DNA from: Zelopaecilomyces penicillatus
Lineage: Eukaryota; Ascomycota; Sordariomycetes; Hypocreales; Pseudodiploosporaceae
Assembly: GCA_005765155.1 (NCBI GenBank)
Contig: VCCP01000006.1
Span: 3,050,501 to 3,114,500 of the forward strand
DNA: 64,000 nucleotides
Direction: 5' to 3'
Shown here one piece after another: positions 48,386 to 61,681 of this stretch. The number at the start of each line of letters is the position of its first letter. Within the stretch, counting starts at the first letter, position 1. The notes under the pieces are model-generated. The model saw nothing but the letters and a program-made list of their open reading frames with translations. It was not told the DNA's origin and made no database searches. The position numbers and the translations under genes are program-made.

Positions 48386-49509
48386 ACGACGCGGCAGCAG
48401 GCTAGGGGCCCAGGAAGAAGTGGTTAAGGGAATTTATCTCAACTCATCCACTCGCATCCTCCTAGCTGAACCAAATTCATGTCGCTAGCATGGGATGGAG
48501 ATTTTTTGCGTCCATGAACATTACGAAGAGAACTTGCCATCTATTGTTCTGAACTAGGCATCCCAACCTCGAATGAGAGGAATGCCACATCTTGCCTTTC
48601 AATCCTTCCTTTGCGTTGTGTGCGTGTAGTTCTATTCATATATTTTGAATGCGCACTCGGATCAAGGCCGAACTTGAATGCTATTCGGTCTCTGCTACTA
48701 GCACTCCACCAGATTGTTGGCTTTTGCAATTCCCTTGGGATCTCAGAGGGCTCTGGCCACCCGGTTTTATCCTAGCAATCAAATACCGATCGATGAACAG
48801 CGACGATGATAGCGTTCAATCCATAACACTCGGCGTACACTCTAGGTATACCAATATGGAGTAAACGGTCGCACGAGTTTCAATAGACATTTCGTAGTCA
48901 ATGGTCATAACTGTAAGTTCAAAACTTATCAACTTATGCCCCACATCTAATCGTATTCAGAAGCTGGATTTCTTCGTTGTCATTGCCTTTGGAGGGGGGT
49001 TTCAGTCTTTTAACCCCTTGCGCTCGTGTTGGCGACATGATTAGCAAAATGCGGCTTTTGCCGTACCGTGCCGAGATTATTGTCGCTATTCGATGCCTAA
49101 CAGTTTTCATAAACTACCTAGTCATGGTACCTGCTCTATATGGGCTGGGGTTTTATCGTTAAAAATAACTGCCATCAAGCCAGGCCTTCTAGATCTCTAG
49201 ACGGACATTTGACGGCATTCACAACGAAACTGAAATAACAGGACCAAGATTTAATCATTGAAACGAAACATTCTATTTTTATTTTCAGCACACAGACATA
49301 ACATACGTGGACTGGGATATTCTCATCGTCTAGAACACGTTTGACTCCTACCAAGAATTGAGGCTACTGGAGAAGCATTTCGATATTCTAGCTGCTGAGG
49401 GTAACACACTATCGGCCAAACAGACAAAGTCTCTGGATGTTTTGTGCTTGTGAGAGGCTGCGAATATATTATGGACCGTCAGACAAAGCGACAATTTAGC
49501 ACCTGCTTG

Positions 49510-49521
49510 CCCCCCCCCCCC
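49510..49521. repeat. C12 homopolymer
   Basis: Twelve consecutive C inside the decayed block. Confidence 0.95.
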
Positions 49522-49714
49522 TTCTGATATCAAGCCATATGCGGGCACGGTGATAGATTGGTTACACCCTCTGAATGCATGCTGACACAAGTTACTCATC
49601 TGAGGATTGATTGGCCTGATTAATGCCAGAAATTGTGGCACGTCTAGCGTTTCTCGGTTTGCATGCCAATCGGTTGGTTGCTATGGAGAGTGTTAATCCT
49701 GGCAAGGCACCGGC

Positions 49715-50106
49715 TGTTTTCAATCGTTCGGAACTCCGGATGAGAGATTCGGAGATTTTGTCTCCACTAATCCGTTAGCATACAACGAGAGGCTGGCAAA
49801 AACGATGCCCAAATATTTCCAGTTCCTGATGTCGAACAGAATTAGCCAAGATAGTGTGTTGAAGAGCCGTGAACTCATCAACCAATTGGTTCTGTGTGCT
49901 CCTTTTAGTTCGTTTTAGCTTGAAGCGACTATGTCCATAAATCATGCAGTAATGGGTGAACAGGTCATTTCATCATCATTCTACCTACGTCCAGCAACCA
50001 AAACAAAACCCATTGATGAAATGACTATGAAGAAGATTCCGGAAGAAAACGACGCAGCAAAGAATAACATAAGATTCTTTAAAACCCCAGTTGTCTCGAT
50101 TTGATT
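49715..50106 (+). pseudogene. Coding remnant with one internal stop
   Basis: A plus-strand frame reads like protein for about 130 codons: DERFGDFVSTNPLAYNERLA, KTMPKYFQFLMSNRISQDSV, LKSRELINQLVLCAPFSS. After a single TAG it continues LEATMSINHAVMGEQVISSS and KIPEENDAAKNNIRFFK. No start codon or family is recognised. The long uninterrupted protein-like composition on both sides of one stop is the evidence. Confidence 0.4.
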
Positions 50107-50216
50107 TTTGATAGCCTTATAGCCATTCTGAGGAACAACAATCAAGCATTCATTCTTTACAACGATGATAGGGACTAGAATGCCTTACAATTGAACACAT
50201 CCTCCCAAAGTAAATT

Positions 50217-50561
50217 TTGAATTACTTGGAAAATGATGACAGCCCGAAAACCTGTTCATCGCCCAACGGAAGCTTAAATAAATTGGAAAGGGTTTATGCT
50301 ATCAAAGCATTCGTGCCTTTCACACGCTCCTCCAACCTTGTCAGTATATCTGTTGATAATTATAAATTAACACCCATATCCGCAACCATTGCTCATTGTA
50401 GCACATTATTGCATTTGACTAACATTTATTTAGTGATCAAAAACAAAATCTATCAAATGGCCGCTCATTCTGCGGTTAATGGAGAGTTGGGAGAGAATGG
50501 AAGGAATCTGACAAGTTTTTTGTATCTCCCAATGCAACTGTTTAGCGCCATCTCCGATTAA
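50217..50561 (+). other. Open frame of unknown nature
   Basis: An open stretch of 114 codons without a nearby ATG at its beginning. It contains LNKLERVYAIKAFVPFTRSS and AAHSAVNGELGENGRN. It may continue the preceding remnant in another frame. Confidence 0.25.
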
Positions 50562-52600
50562 ATTTGGAAATTTATAATGAAGGCCAAAAAGGACTCTCTG
50601 AGGCGATCCAGCGTGCTTCAAAACCGAACATGAACAGTTTTCTAATGGGACGCGGCATTTTTTCACAACAACAACGTTCCCCAACGGAGCACAATGCTGC
50701 TTATTTCTTATACGGCTATTCTGTCTTTCTCCTACCCGAATAAGTTACTGAAACCAAGCAGCAAGCATTCAGAAAGAACACCCTCAGGAGATTATCAAAG
50801 TCTGATGAAACCACATCTATCAGTGTTGATGATGGTACTGGCAGGAGAAGCCGAGGTTGCCTGAGACACCGGTAGAGGTGATACCACGTAAATGTTCTAC
50901 TGGGGATGTGCCTGGTGGGGGTCATAGGATTCCAAGATGCACGGAAATCTACGAGCGCATCAAATCTGCACAGATACACACATCAGTTGATGCAAAGTTC
51001 ACTTCATCATTCAGCACCTTCATGTTTCGCTGCTATCATCTCCCCGCATATTGTTCTCACTCTCACACTTTGTATCCCATTGTCTCGCCTGGTGATTTAG
51101 ATAGTCAAGGCACGGACTTCTTACGGCGGCGTGATCGAGACGAAACATGTGATAAATTGCATGTGCCGCGGTTAGTCATAAGAAAAAGACTGGCATCATA
51201 ACAGCGAGAACCGATGGCTGCCTGCAACTTATTACACTACAACTCCCTGCATACAACAATATAAGAAACTTGTATTTTATACACGACTTCTTCCAAAACA
51301 GTACCTCGAAAAGGTCCTTCGTGGGGTTCTGACAAGACTGAAGATGATCAATTGCCATTATTGAAAATATGATGGGTGGACAGCAATTCGCTATTCTCGG
51401 CGATAATTGTGGTCTAGAGAGACCCTAAGGCTGTTCTTTTCTCCTCACGATATGGTAAGAAAGACCTATGAGATGGGAAGGCCCTATACATAACTGTTAA
51501 TAGCCAAAGAGCAACAGTATAAACCGGGTATCATATTTGTCCTGCAGCTTTCGTGGAACAGATCGTTACTGAGGCCTGGGCTTCGGGAGCTGGCAATTTC
51601 GACATGAATTTTGTCTATTGCAGAATCTGTGACAGAATTACGTCGAGAGTCAGACGAGAATGCATTCTGGACACCGCACTGTTATTAGCTTGAATGGTCA
51701 TTATACCATGAACTGCTAGTATTTGGTTGTAACTCAACTGCATTCTCAGAAGATCTGAACATGCAATATAAGTTTGATCTCCAACAGACACCGAGAGAAG
51801 AGAGTAGAAAAGAGTTTGAGACTGATACCACGTCCTCAACCCAGGGAGACATATGCACACTTCGGGCAAGATTGTGAGACGTCCTCAGGGACAGGTTGAA
51901 TCCTATTGGGCGTGAATTTAACACACACAACTGTGTTCTGTGTTGGCCCTTGAAATGTTCTCATCTAGGTGATTCGTGCTAGAAGACCAATTTACCTGTG
52001 CAAGAAGACGCATTACACGGACTGATTCACGACGATTTCGTTAATACACTACAGCAGCAAGCTGCTGTGGAGGACATCGGTCCATATCCCAGCAACCTAA
52101 ATGATCTCGAGACTGGAGCTCTGCGAGCATGGTTCAGAGCAAGAACCAATATACAATATAAAGCACGATTATCCAACGCAGACACATGTGTCAGTGACGA
52201 GACTGTGCGGGGGGCCTAGCTGGCTTACCTGAGCAACCTCACAAGCACAACGGACGTGTCAGAGGACGTATGCAAGGCGGATAAAGAGAGCCTGATGAAC
52301 CTCAGGCTGAATAGACAAATGATGGGGGTATTTCTCCCAGAAGAGCAGGATCTATAAGTTGCGATTTACACCTTTAGTATAAACGACTGGTTAGATCCAA
52401 GCGTTCCTAATGCATTCCAAGATCCTTTTGCCAAATGACTAAACCATATTAAATTTTTGGGTAAGATAAACAATTAATACCCTTTCCATCACTTACTATG
52501 TTCCTATCTATAGACCGAAAACAATATTTAATCTATGAATCCTCCGTTATATAGACATGGCTGACCTGAAACCTCAGGAGTAAACGCTATTGTTAACAAG

Positions 52601-53096
52601 ATGATGAGGGTCCAGTATGGAGCTATCCTCGCAGACTTAGGGTTAGGTTCAAAACATTATCCATTCAACCTCATCTTTGCCTGCGGGAACCCTAAATTGC
52701 CTATTGGAACGCATTACAGCAAGCAACAGGAGGAGTTGCTCTTGGCTGAGAATATGGATAAACCTTACCATGAAACGCCTGGTACCGTGCATTCAACAGT
52801 GTGTTTCGAGCGTTTGCCTTGGAGAATCAGTGGAATACAGAAGCTACTCAAAGAGCTGTCAAATCGATCATGGATATAGGAGGCGATTTCTTTTGCTAAA
52901 AATAGTCGACGCCCTCCAGCACGACCTCCATGCCATTCAGGCATTCACACCCCATCCAAGTCTGCCACGCACTCTACACTATATCGCAAAGTCATCCGAG
53001 ACAGATTTTACAGTGGCATGTGTCAATACCCAACATTTACTTAAATTACAACTCGACGTTTTACATTATGTCAAGCGTAATGCAAAGATCCTGTGA
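52601..53096 (+). pseudogene. Coding remnant, possible distant family A member
   Basis: Two overlapping frames (52601-52879 and 52677-53096) carry protein-like text. The second includes FLLLKIVDALQHDLHAIQAF followed by HPSLP, which resembles the AI-x-x-DL...HPPP stretch of family A copy 3. No FDSLR block was found nearby. Assignment to the family is weak. Confidence 0.3.
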
Positions 53097-53676
53097 GTTG
53101 ACAATTTAGCCTGATGTGCCCCTCCAAACCCCTCCAGTTAGAGGGCGAAGAAAAACACCATTGCCAATGGACATACAGTCAGGACATGCCGAAGCTCACC
53201 AGGTATTTCAGCCCTGGAAGAAGAAGAGCTCTCCCGCAACACCGACCACAAAGACACAAGATAAGCGCACCCAAGATACGAAGACTGTATTTGCGCGTGT
53301 ATTCAAAGCATCCCATGGCATTTTCTTAACAGCAATCTCATGGAAGCAACACCTTGAAAACTTGAGATTTTTTGACGAAATGGCGAAGTTATCACACACA
53401 ATGATTAGCCGTTGTTGTCTCACCCATTTCTCCATGTTGCCGTTTCAAGCTTAACACAACTGACTTCAATGCTGAGCGACATCTCGATTGATAGATCCAA
53501 TCATCTTGCACGCCAACCAAAATTTATAATACCCGCGATAGAGGTAACGATAAACCCAGTGCATGGCCTGCTCTGGCCCAAATCAGCTTGCGCTTGTGTT
53601 ACTCACGATGCGCAGAATGAGTTACAAGCAGCTATCAACCAAAGCTGGGCTCTGATTCCCGTTCCTCCTGTGAAAT

Positions 53677-54156
53677 GTGGATATAAAGTACAAAACATCT
53701 ATTGTCGAAATTCTTTTATCTATCACTTATAAGAGGTCCCATACTCTGCAGCTTACCGTTCTCTGGCACAGACATATGCAAGTCCTCGACAGACTCACAG
53801 ATGTTGAAGATGAAGGAAGAATAAAAAGATGCGGATTCTTCCGCATCAGAGAGCGCGAGAAGGGACTGTTTCAAACTGCACAAAAAGGTCAAATATCGAC
53901 ATGCACCATGATAATAGTTCACAACTCATTTGTTCGACTTTCCGGCTTGCAGAAAGCCAATAGAGAGGGCCTACGTTTGCGCATTTCCAAGCTCCTGATC
54001 ATGATGATCTCTTTTGATCTAGCCAGACGAGTTCAGTTTCAATGTTCTACCGCCAGAACCTTACCATGTCGCTGTGCAGAACAGTACTATCAAGATTGTC
54101 CAATACACCTAACTGGAGTGTTTTACTCCATCATATGTTTCCCCAACGATCAATAG
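53677..54156 (+). other. Open frame, about 159 codons, unknown
   Basis: The frame is open without an obvious initiator. The middle is protein-like and charged (MQVLDRLTDVEDEGRIKRCG, then FRIREREKGLFQTAQKGQI). No known motif is seen. It lies among remnants and is probably a fragment. Confidence 0.3.
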
Positions 54157-54848
54157 AGAGCATTAAACAGGTATCCTGGAAACGGGACAGATCCTTGCTT
54201 TGTCCACTCGAACCACACCCTTTGTGGGATAGATAAGGTTGCAGAGACATCGATTTTATCGGGGCAACCCCAATCTCAACATCTTGCATGCTTCACAAGT
54301 CACTGTTTTTTTTTTTAAACAGAATCACATCATTGGAACAAATGCCAGAGCCATCAACCCAAAAATGAAAGTTATGCTCCACAGCAGTGAACCACGACAG
54401 GATGGGTTTACAGACGACACCTATACAAACACACCCTTTTCATTTGGCGTGTGAAAACTGCACACTATGAGGCAGCATGAGGAGAACGTGCCACTTATGC
54501 GTGGTTTTGTATGGTGCACCAGTAATGTTACGAAAGTTTCGATGCGACCAATTTCATAAATCCCGCTGCGCAGGCAAAGAGGCCGCCCCATACAGCTGTC
54601 TGCATCAAAGAACTACTTCAGCATTCAAAACGTGCGTGTAGTCGCTACCCAAGCAACCAATAATTCACGCCTTTGCAGCAGAAGACTCCTCCTCTTCCAG
54701 ATATGAGATCCAAAAAACATTATGGAAATCTCTCAGCCACTTCCACAGTATTAACGTAAATGTGTTATGAATTCGGTTCACATTGCTAAATTCGAATAAC
54801 AATCCTAAAATTTCTTTCGGCGCCTTTCATACGGTCGCCGGCTACCCT

Positions 54849-54852
<4 letters not shown>

Positions 54853-54880
<28 letters not shown>
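54853..54880. repeat. G28 homopolymer
   Basis: Twenty-eight consecutive G, followed by CGGTGGAGG. It is the longest homopolymer in the window. It lies in an open frame (54783-55163, +) that would encode a run of glycines, although that frame has no other support. Confidence 0.95.
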
Positions 54881-55732
54881 CGGTGGAGGAGAAGCAAGAG
54901 AAGGAAGCGTCATCTTCTTCAAATGCATATCATCTTGGACGACGACTTTAACGGGACCATTACCGCTAGCCAGCCGGGATTGGGGAAAAACACTAGAGGT
55001 GTTGATGCTATGTGCCACGGTGGCATTGGCTCATATGGCGAAGTGGCACTACTTGGCTAATAAGGAATTGCACCAGAGGGGCAGCGACCGGCCTGAAGAG
55101 GAAGACTCTTATGCAGCATCGTGTACACATCAAACATCTGATAGTTCCGGCATGGCCCTTTGAAGCCAGGAAGCCAAACACCCTCGCCCGTCAGGTTCTT
55201 GTTCTTCATTCTGCAAGGCGTTATCAGTCATCTATATTGCAAAGGTGGCTGAAGATTTAGTCGAACAACCAATAGGACTCTGAATTGTTGATGAGTGACA
55301 CGAAATCCGGCGGCGCCAAAGCCCAAAACTCGTAACTCTCACACCTAAAAAGACGAATACCAACCCCAATGCACCATTCAAGTTTCGGTACGCCTGTTAC
55401 GCCTCATAGCCTACGACGTGTTGGTGGCCTTACTATGTCCTTCTGGGAGTTGAAAGAAAAGACTTGGATCTTTACTTGGTTGTAGCACATGTGCTACCTA
55501 CCTCGATCTGTCATCGAAACCCTAGTCAGTTTCTCATTAAGACCAGGTCAAGTCTAAACTGAGTGAGGGGCAATACACCTTTGCGCAGCCTCTTGTACAG
55601 AGACCACAAATAGTTTGCGTCTCATCAATACATCGGAATTGCGTTGCTACGTACGTTATATAGAGATCACTCTCAGAAGTTTTCTCAAGGCGCAAATTTA
55701 GTACATGAGGATCACAAAACACTTGAGAAATC

Positions 55733-56068
55733 ATGGGTAAGTGTGAAACGACTCAAGTGCCTTCCAAAAACAAATTGACACTTTGGCATGGATTGAAAGA
55801 CATCAGTGCAAAGCTCACAACCGCGGAGGAGAACAAATTGACGAACAAAGATTGACTGGATGATTTCGATCGGAATACGTGGTGTCTTTTTATCATCCAT
55901 ATAAAGAGTTTGCGAAATGTCGACGGCAGATTGAGCAGTGCTACTACATTGCCGATGATACAAGAACATAACGCAGCTTGCTACTGGTTCAAAAAACTCT
56001 CCCCACTCACATATCTTTATCCAAACTTGGTTGAAAAGATGGTCACCTTGCCACTGGTGGCATTCTAA
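55733..56068 (+). pseudogene. Coding remnant with one stop; minus strand also open
   Basis: From ATG at 55733 the plus strand reads MGKCETTQVPSKNKLTLWHG, LKDISAKLTTAEENKLTNKD, a TGA, then LDDFDRNTWCLF and WFKKLSPLTYLYPNLVEKMV. The opposite strand is open for 129 codons from ATG at 56101 (55712-56101). The plus-strand reading has more ordinary composition, so I favour it, but the choice is uncertain. Confidence 0.3.
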
Positions 56069-57372
56069 CACCAATTGGCCGATCACAATATCAACAATCA
56101 TTCAGCTTGAAGCATACAAGTTGAAAGCTTTAAAGCACTCATCTCTACTAAGCATGCCGAGTCTCGGGGCAGAATGTTAGACTTGGCCTCTCCAACGAAT
56201 CAGAAAGTTGAAAAGCGGCAATGACTAAAGAAAAGGATTTCGTCGCGCTTGATGCCATCAATCCCTCCAACAAGTGTGTTGTTACCCTGCTACTCAGCTA
56301 GTGGAAAGACTTGATTAGTCGCACGCGGCCAATACCTCTCTAGGTCGATGTTTGAGATGCTGCAAAAGCTCACATTCTTGCAATAAATCTGGCAGGTAGG
56401 ACCTCACATTAGAGTTGACCTTGTACTATTATAACGGTAATAAATATACCATTGCCGATCCATCTACACATATATTCATGTACAAATACTGAAGGCGGTG
56501 GGACCAGCATATAATCTTTGTCAGTCTCATGCAGCTACAGAAGGCCATTTGCTTTTTGGGTACACTTGCTGGCTGTTGCGACGGGCGATGAGAAGGATAT
56601 CTACAGAAACTACTTCAACTAATTTGCGAAAATGGGCGAGTTGTCATCACAATTGCTTCTGTTTCGAGCTTGTGCAAAAGTCGTCTCACACTTGAGAATC
56701 CCAAAGACCTTCTGCCTCTATCTTAATTCCAAAGGCTATCAACCGCTATCTGGTGCTTTGTCGGGTGTGTTTATTCAAGAATGCCTGCTACCAAACTCGA
56801 ACTCCATTAACAAACTATCGGAATTCATGACAATTTCAAAATCTAATGACATCCCACCGTCCACACAAAAGCGTTCAAGATAATCTGAACAGAATCCAGG
56901 CAATCGGACGCGCCCATAATACACACTCGGCTGCACCGGGAGTTTGACCCAAGAAACACTGCCTAGACAGGAAATCATTCCGAAGGAGACGGCATAGAGG
57001 GGACAAAGCATATTATTTCGACAAAACAAAGAGGTAGCAGCAGGGTGCAAGGTGCTAGGGTTATCATGAAATAATTAACCGTGAGGGGAATTTTATCCAA
57101 TCGCCCTTACCGGAATGCAGCTTGATTCTCCATCGATTTTACTCAGAGCACTTGGCGAATCGAATCCTTCAACACCTACCATAAATGTATCTAATATGTT
57201 TCAATTATCACAAATCGATGGTGGTAAGCATGTTTCAATCAAGAATCACAAGTCTTGTTCGACATTTCCCCACTGGAGACCATCCATGGAACATGCTGAC
57301 ATTGTCGTCGACTACTAGAGTTGAATTGATGAGGCTACAGCTATACCATAACCTTAATTCTAGTTTAGAACG

Positions 57373-58277
57373 TTGGTAAAATACTTTCGGAGGGTGTTAC
57401 ATGGCAGCATAGAGAAACCAATGCTTCCTTGTTTGCCAGTAACCCCGAAAGATCTGGTAGCGCCGTCAAAGATAACCACAGCGTACAGCAAGTCCTTGCC
57501 TTGGCCTCAACAGACATCAAATTTTATATGCTTACACAAGAAATGCCTTCGCAACATCAATCTTATGGGGGACACCAATGCGATCTGTTGATTGTATGTC
57601 GACAACATGATACGCCGTACAACTCCTCCTCAGCGAGTGGCATACAAGAACAAAAGAAATTTTGAACAGTGTCACAGAAAAAATGATCTCGGTAATGGAC
57701 GATAAGTACAAGGATCGAGTCAACCTTATCGCCAACCAGCTCCAGAATGCGACCCTGTAGGATCAACTAGAAAAGTGGAAAGCTGATGCAAGTGAGACAA
57801 CATGAGCGGAGACAACGGAAAGGACAACCCCATCGTTGTGGGGGGGTCCAGACATCACATCTACCCAAACAAATCAAGAATCCTACCCTTCAGCAACATC
57901 TTGACAATTGGAAGGGGTACGCAGAAGAGACAACCCGGACAGAAATGGATGAAATGGCTACACCTTCAATCAGGGTCAACAAACACGCATGTAAAATGGA
58001 CGACCTACAGGTGCCGACCTTCCTCGACTCAGAGCCCATTGTCGATGTTCCTCCGTACTGGTTGGAGGTTACCAGGTCGACAGTATGGACCTACCCCGCT
58101 ATCCCGGTAAGTAAATGGTGTATACCTTGTCTAGACAATTTGGCCACCTATATGCAGTGCAAGATGTATGCAAGGGAGTCATGCCATGAGGCAGACTGTG
58201 GGTGCCCTGCAATACTTGCTCTTCCCTTATATGCTGGTAAGACCGGACTATATTATTATACTATAATAAGTAACTGA
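57373..58277 (+). pseudogene. Broken gene with an internal repeat
   Basis: Protein-like text runs through several frames: DIKFYMLTQEMPSQHQSYGG, then EILNSVTEKMISVMDDKYKD, RVNLIANQLQNATL, TAG, DQLEKWKADASETT, TGA. In a later frame come NPTLQQHLDNWKGYAEETTR, MDDLQVPTFLDSEPIVDVPP and a Cys-rich end (CIPCLDNL, CKMYARESCHEADCGCP). NATL-x-x-x-L-x-x-WK-x-x-A-x-ETT occurs twice about 170 nt apart, suggesting a repeat unit of heptad-like helices. Stops and frame changes make the gene non-functional as read. Confidence 0.4.
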
Positions 58278-59837
58278 TATTGGTGTACAGGACCCTAGTT
58301 ATATTACAATGTGATGCGTAAGGGCCCAAACAACCTACCCTCTGCTTGGAGAGTATTCTCGCTGATATCAAGTAGGGAGAGAAGTATATCGTTATTTTGA
58401 TGAGAATTGGCACCACCCCAGGGTACACCTACCGTACCCCAATCTTGTCTGGGCCTTCGTCAGGTATTGCTCTGCCGATGAGTGGGTAAGAATTGAGTTC
58501 ATGTCATTATGGAAGGGTCCTGACTTGATAGAAACGCTTCGAGAAATCATCTTGACAACCGACTCGTCTATATAAACCCATTGTGTATCAGTCAAGTCTG
58601 GTCCCTGGAAGTTCATGTTTCGTCTGCTAGTTTAGCAGAGGGGAAAACAAGTAGAAGATGGACGAGAGAGTGTGTGTCTGTGTGGCAGATAGATAAAGAG
58701 ATGCAGTAAGCAATCAACAAAGGCGAAGAAGAAGAGTGCAAGGGAGCCAATACTAATGACTTGGAAAGCAAAGGGGAAAAGGAGCTTCCACAGTTGCGAA
58801 CAATTTTGTCGAAAACGTCAGCATATTCGTCTGGAATTATTCCTGCATGTCTGAATGCTTCTTTGACCAATGCCAAATAGTATGGTCGTTTCTGGAGTAG
58901 TGACATTTTCGTGAAGTACTTTCTTGGCATGCTGTCTTTGTCTCCGATCCTGCAGTGTCTGATGAGAGTGGCATCGTCAACATCACAGGAGAAGAGAGTG
59001 AGAATAAAGCAAAGGGCACCAATGGTAGGTACCGTCAGGCCTGATATGGTAATAGTGTCATACCAAGTCTCCGGTTCTGCCCCTTTCCGCAACTCCATTC
59101 ATTTCCATAACGCCTCCAGCAACCTTGTTCTTCTTTTTAGCTCGTTTCACAGGTACCGCTAAGCCCGAGACACCTTCTTCAACAGGGTTTTCCGACCCGT
59201 GCATAAACTCCAATGCGGCAAGGATCAATTCTCTGTGTGGAAAGTTGGCAAGATTCAATCATGTTAGATTAGGCCCAACTAGCCTTCGAAAGATATGTGT
59301 CACCTAAGAGCGCCACACACGCACATAAAGACATCGCTGATGAATGCTCGATCGCACGATCGAACTAAGAGAGCGACTATTATATCTAAATGCACAAAGA
59401 CGACATAAAGACAAAACATACATTGTGCGCATGAGCAGCAGGACCTAGAACATACCTATTGTTTAAACACGTACTGTCGCTGGCCCGAGATCCGTCATAA
59501 TTGTGTGGATGTAGGGTGGTGGCCCTTTGGCACAACTCGTCAATCACTTCACTCCGCTGGGTGGGCTGCAGCTTTCTCGATATCAACACCACTTGGAATT
59601 GCCTCTGGTGGGCGAGCCTATTCGTTAGCCACTCCAATATCACCATGGCCGTCACGGGCGAAGAAATCAGCACAAGGCCATGCCGCCCTATGTTTGACGC
59701 GCTGTTGCCATCGAGCCCATCCCCCTTGCCCAGCGCAATTTCTTCCAGTTATCATAATGGCCGGTAATCGGTCAGCTTGATATTCTGCCGAATATTCACG
59801 AGCCTCTTCTTATGCAATATGTTGGCGCTAGCCCCTA

Positions 59838-59860
59838 CCCCCCCCCCCCCCCCCCCCCCC
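59838..59860. repeat. C23 homopolymer (G23 on the coding strand)
   Basis: Twenty-three C. On the minus strand the run plus flanks keeps the reading frame of the surrounding gene remnant and would encode about seven glycines. Confidence 0.95.
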
Positions 59861-60284
59861 TTTTCCTCGTCCTCGTCGTCCCAAACGACACCCTCATCCT
59901 ATATCGACACCGCACCAAGCCCCCCCAGGCCATCCATCAAATTGATCAGACTCGGCATCACGTTCAGTCGCAGCGTCATGTTGAACGACCTCAGCTTGGT
60001 AGCCCTCTCCATCAGACTGCCCCTTTTCCCCCTACCCGCCGTCTCCCCCCTGCCGCGGAGCCTGTTGATATCCGCTATCAGGGCATCATCGTACCGTTGC
60101 CGAGCTGCCCTGTGCTCGTCAGACACCTCGATAAACTCGGCATCGTGCTTGCGAAGCTGTGGTCGCGGGTCGTCAATGTAGCCATCCAAGAATCGCATAC
60201 CCAAGTCACGTTGCATCAGACACCGGGCCAGAGAGCCATCCGCCGCAAGCTTCCACACCTGCAACAACGATTCTCGACCGGCCG

Positions 60285-60308
60285 CCTCCTCCTCCTCCTC
60301 CTCCTCCC
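60285..60308. repeat. CTC/GAG trinucleotide repeat
   Basis: About seven to eight units. On the minus strand it is in frame with the remnant and encodes Glu. Confidence 0.9.
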
Positions 60309-61681
60309 CTTGCCCGTCCCTGCCGTCCTCGAAGCGTTCTCACTACTGCTTTTTTTCACTAACTTACAAGATAGATGATCAGTTTTGACTGCCGTTGAGT
60401 GCTTTCTTTGATCATATTGGACTTGCAGAGGCGTACAAGTTCCAAACGCATGTTTCTCGTAAATTGATATCCATTACAATATCTGGTCTCGTTTGATAGG
60501 TCCAGAACAGAAATGCAGCAACATTCCGGTACTCGATATTCTGGTGCTAGAGAATCTACTCCGATCCAAGCGATTAGAGCTACTGAAATGAGAAGTCTCT
60601 CCCTCAACAAGATTTCTAGTTGCGATATACTATAAAGCACCTTACAAAGTAAAGAAACTACATAGCGAGTTATGTTAAGAAGAGTTTTGCAGCTACGCAG
60701 TGACTCCCCAACTACAAGTCACAGCATTCAATAATAGCCACAGGAATGGGAGATCATATCAGTTACTACGAACCACCATACCCACGTCATATTATGGGCG
60801 CCACGGATTTAATACTAGAGGTGACGGGCCTGAGGAATATATTACAGGTGAATGCAAGAAGGTTCTAGAGACGTTGCATCACCCTCGACCATCCGCTATC
60901 AAATCTTTCAGCGTCCTTGGTTACCTCAACTTCTTCATCAGAATACATGATTTGGGTTGTCTCTGGAGAAAGATCTGAAAGCTTAGTGGTAATTCGATGT
61001 GGCGGTGCACATTAATGCTGGTTTCCGCGCGACATTGAAATCTCACATCTGGGTAGCATCTGACTCTGACTTGACCTGTTCAGTTAACAGTACGGAAAAA
61101 GTCAACCCGAGAAGGACTTCCTGTGCGATGAAACGGCGCTTCTACTGCAATAAATTGGGATATTGCATCCAATGATGTCACGGTGGTTTGATGATGAAGA
61201 AATTTTCTTTCTTAATGAAAGACATGGTCCAGACTACGGCCAGTTGAAGAGTAATCTGTCTTGGGTGCGTGACCTCTTATCCATGGAACTGCAGACATCA
61301 AGGTGGTGAAGAATCACCCCTGTGAGTGCTTTGGCATCCCGATAGGAGGTCAGTTTTACCCAGCATCTTTTTGGGCATCCATGGCTCAAGAAACTGAACA
61401 TGAAGTTGCAGGGGGGGTCCAAAACCACCTCAGTAGATGGGCATGAGCCAAGGTAGCAAACACAGCACTAGAAAGTGTACTATGGCATACCATGAGATGC
61501 CTACCGGTTCGGATCTCAGATCTCAATAACCTGCAGATGATAATACTGCGGTAAATAGAACATAAAACCAGGTGCTAGTTGCGCTGGTATTATTAAGAAC
61601 TCGGATATACACAGGCTAAAGGATGAGGGAGAAGCTGGGTCTTCTAGATATAGCCACCATACAGAAGTCCCTGTCCCTAAC

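Larger units (their letters stand above)
58800..60345 (-). pseudogene. Multi-exon gene remnant read through a G23 tract
   Basis: On the minus strand one reading frame runs from about 60345 to 59452 with only a TAG and an adjacent TGA-TAA pair. In order it shows a Glu run (from the CTC repeat), LLQVWKLAADGSLARCLMQR, EFIEVSDEHRAARQRYDDAL, DDEDEEK, a Gly run from the G23 tract, KRLVNIRQNIKLTDYRPL, the stops, then GLVLISSPVTAMVILEWLTN and KLQPTQRSEVIDELCQRATT. A GTATGT donor sits at 59452. Further exons read VFMCVCGALR, then ELILAALEFMHGSENPVEEG after an intron with CTAAC branch and CACAG acceptor. The last reads GDKDSMPRKYFTKMSLLQKR and YYLALVKEAFRHAGIIPDEY (58.8-59.0 kb). The family is unknown. 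Confidence 0.5.
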
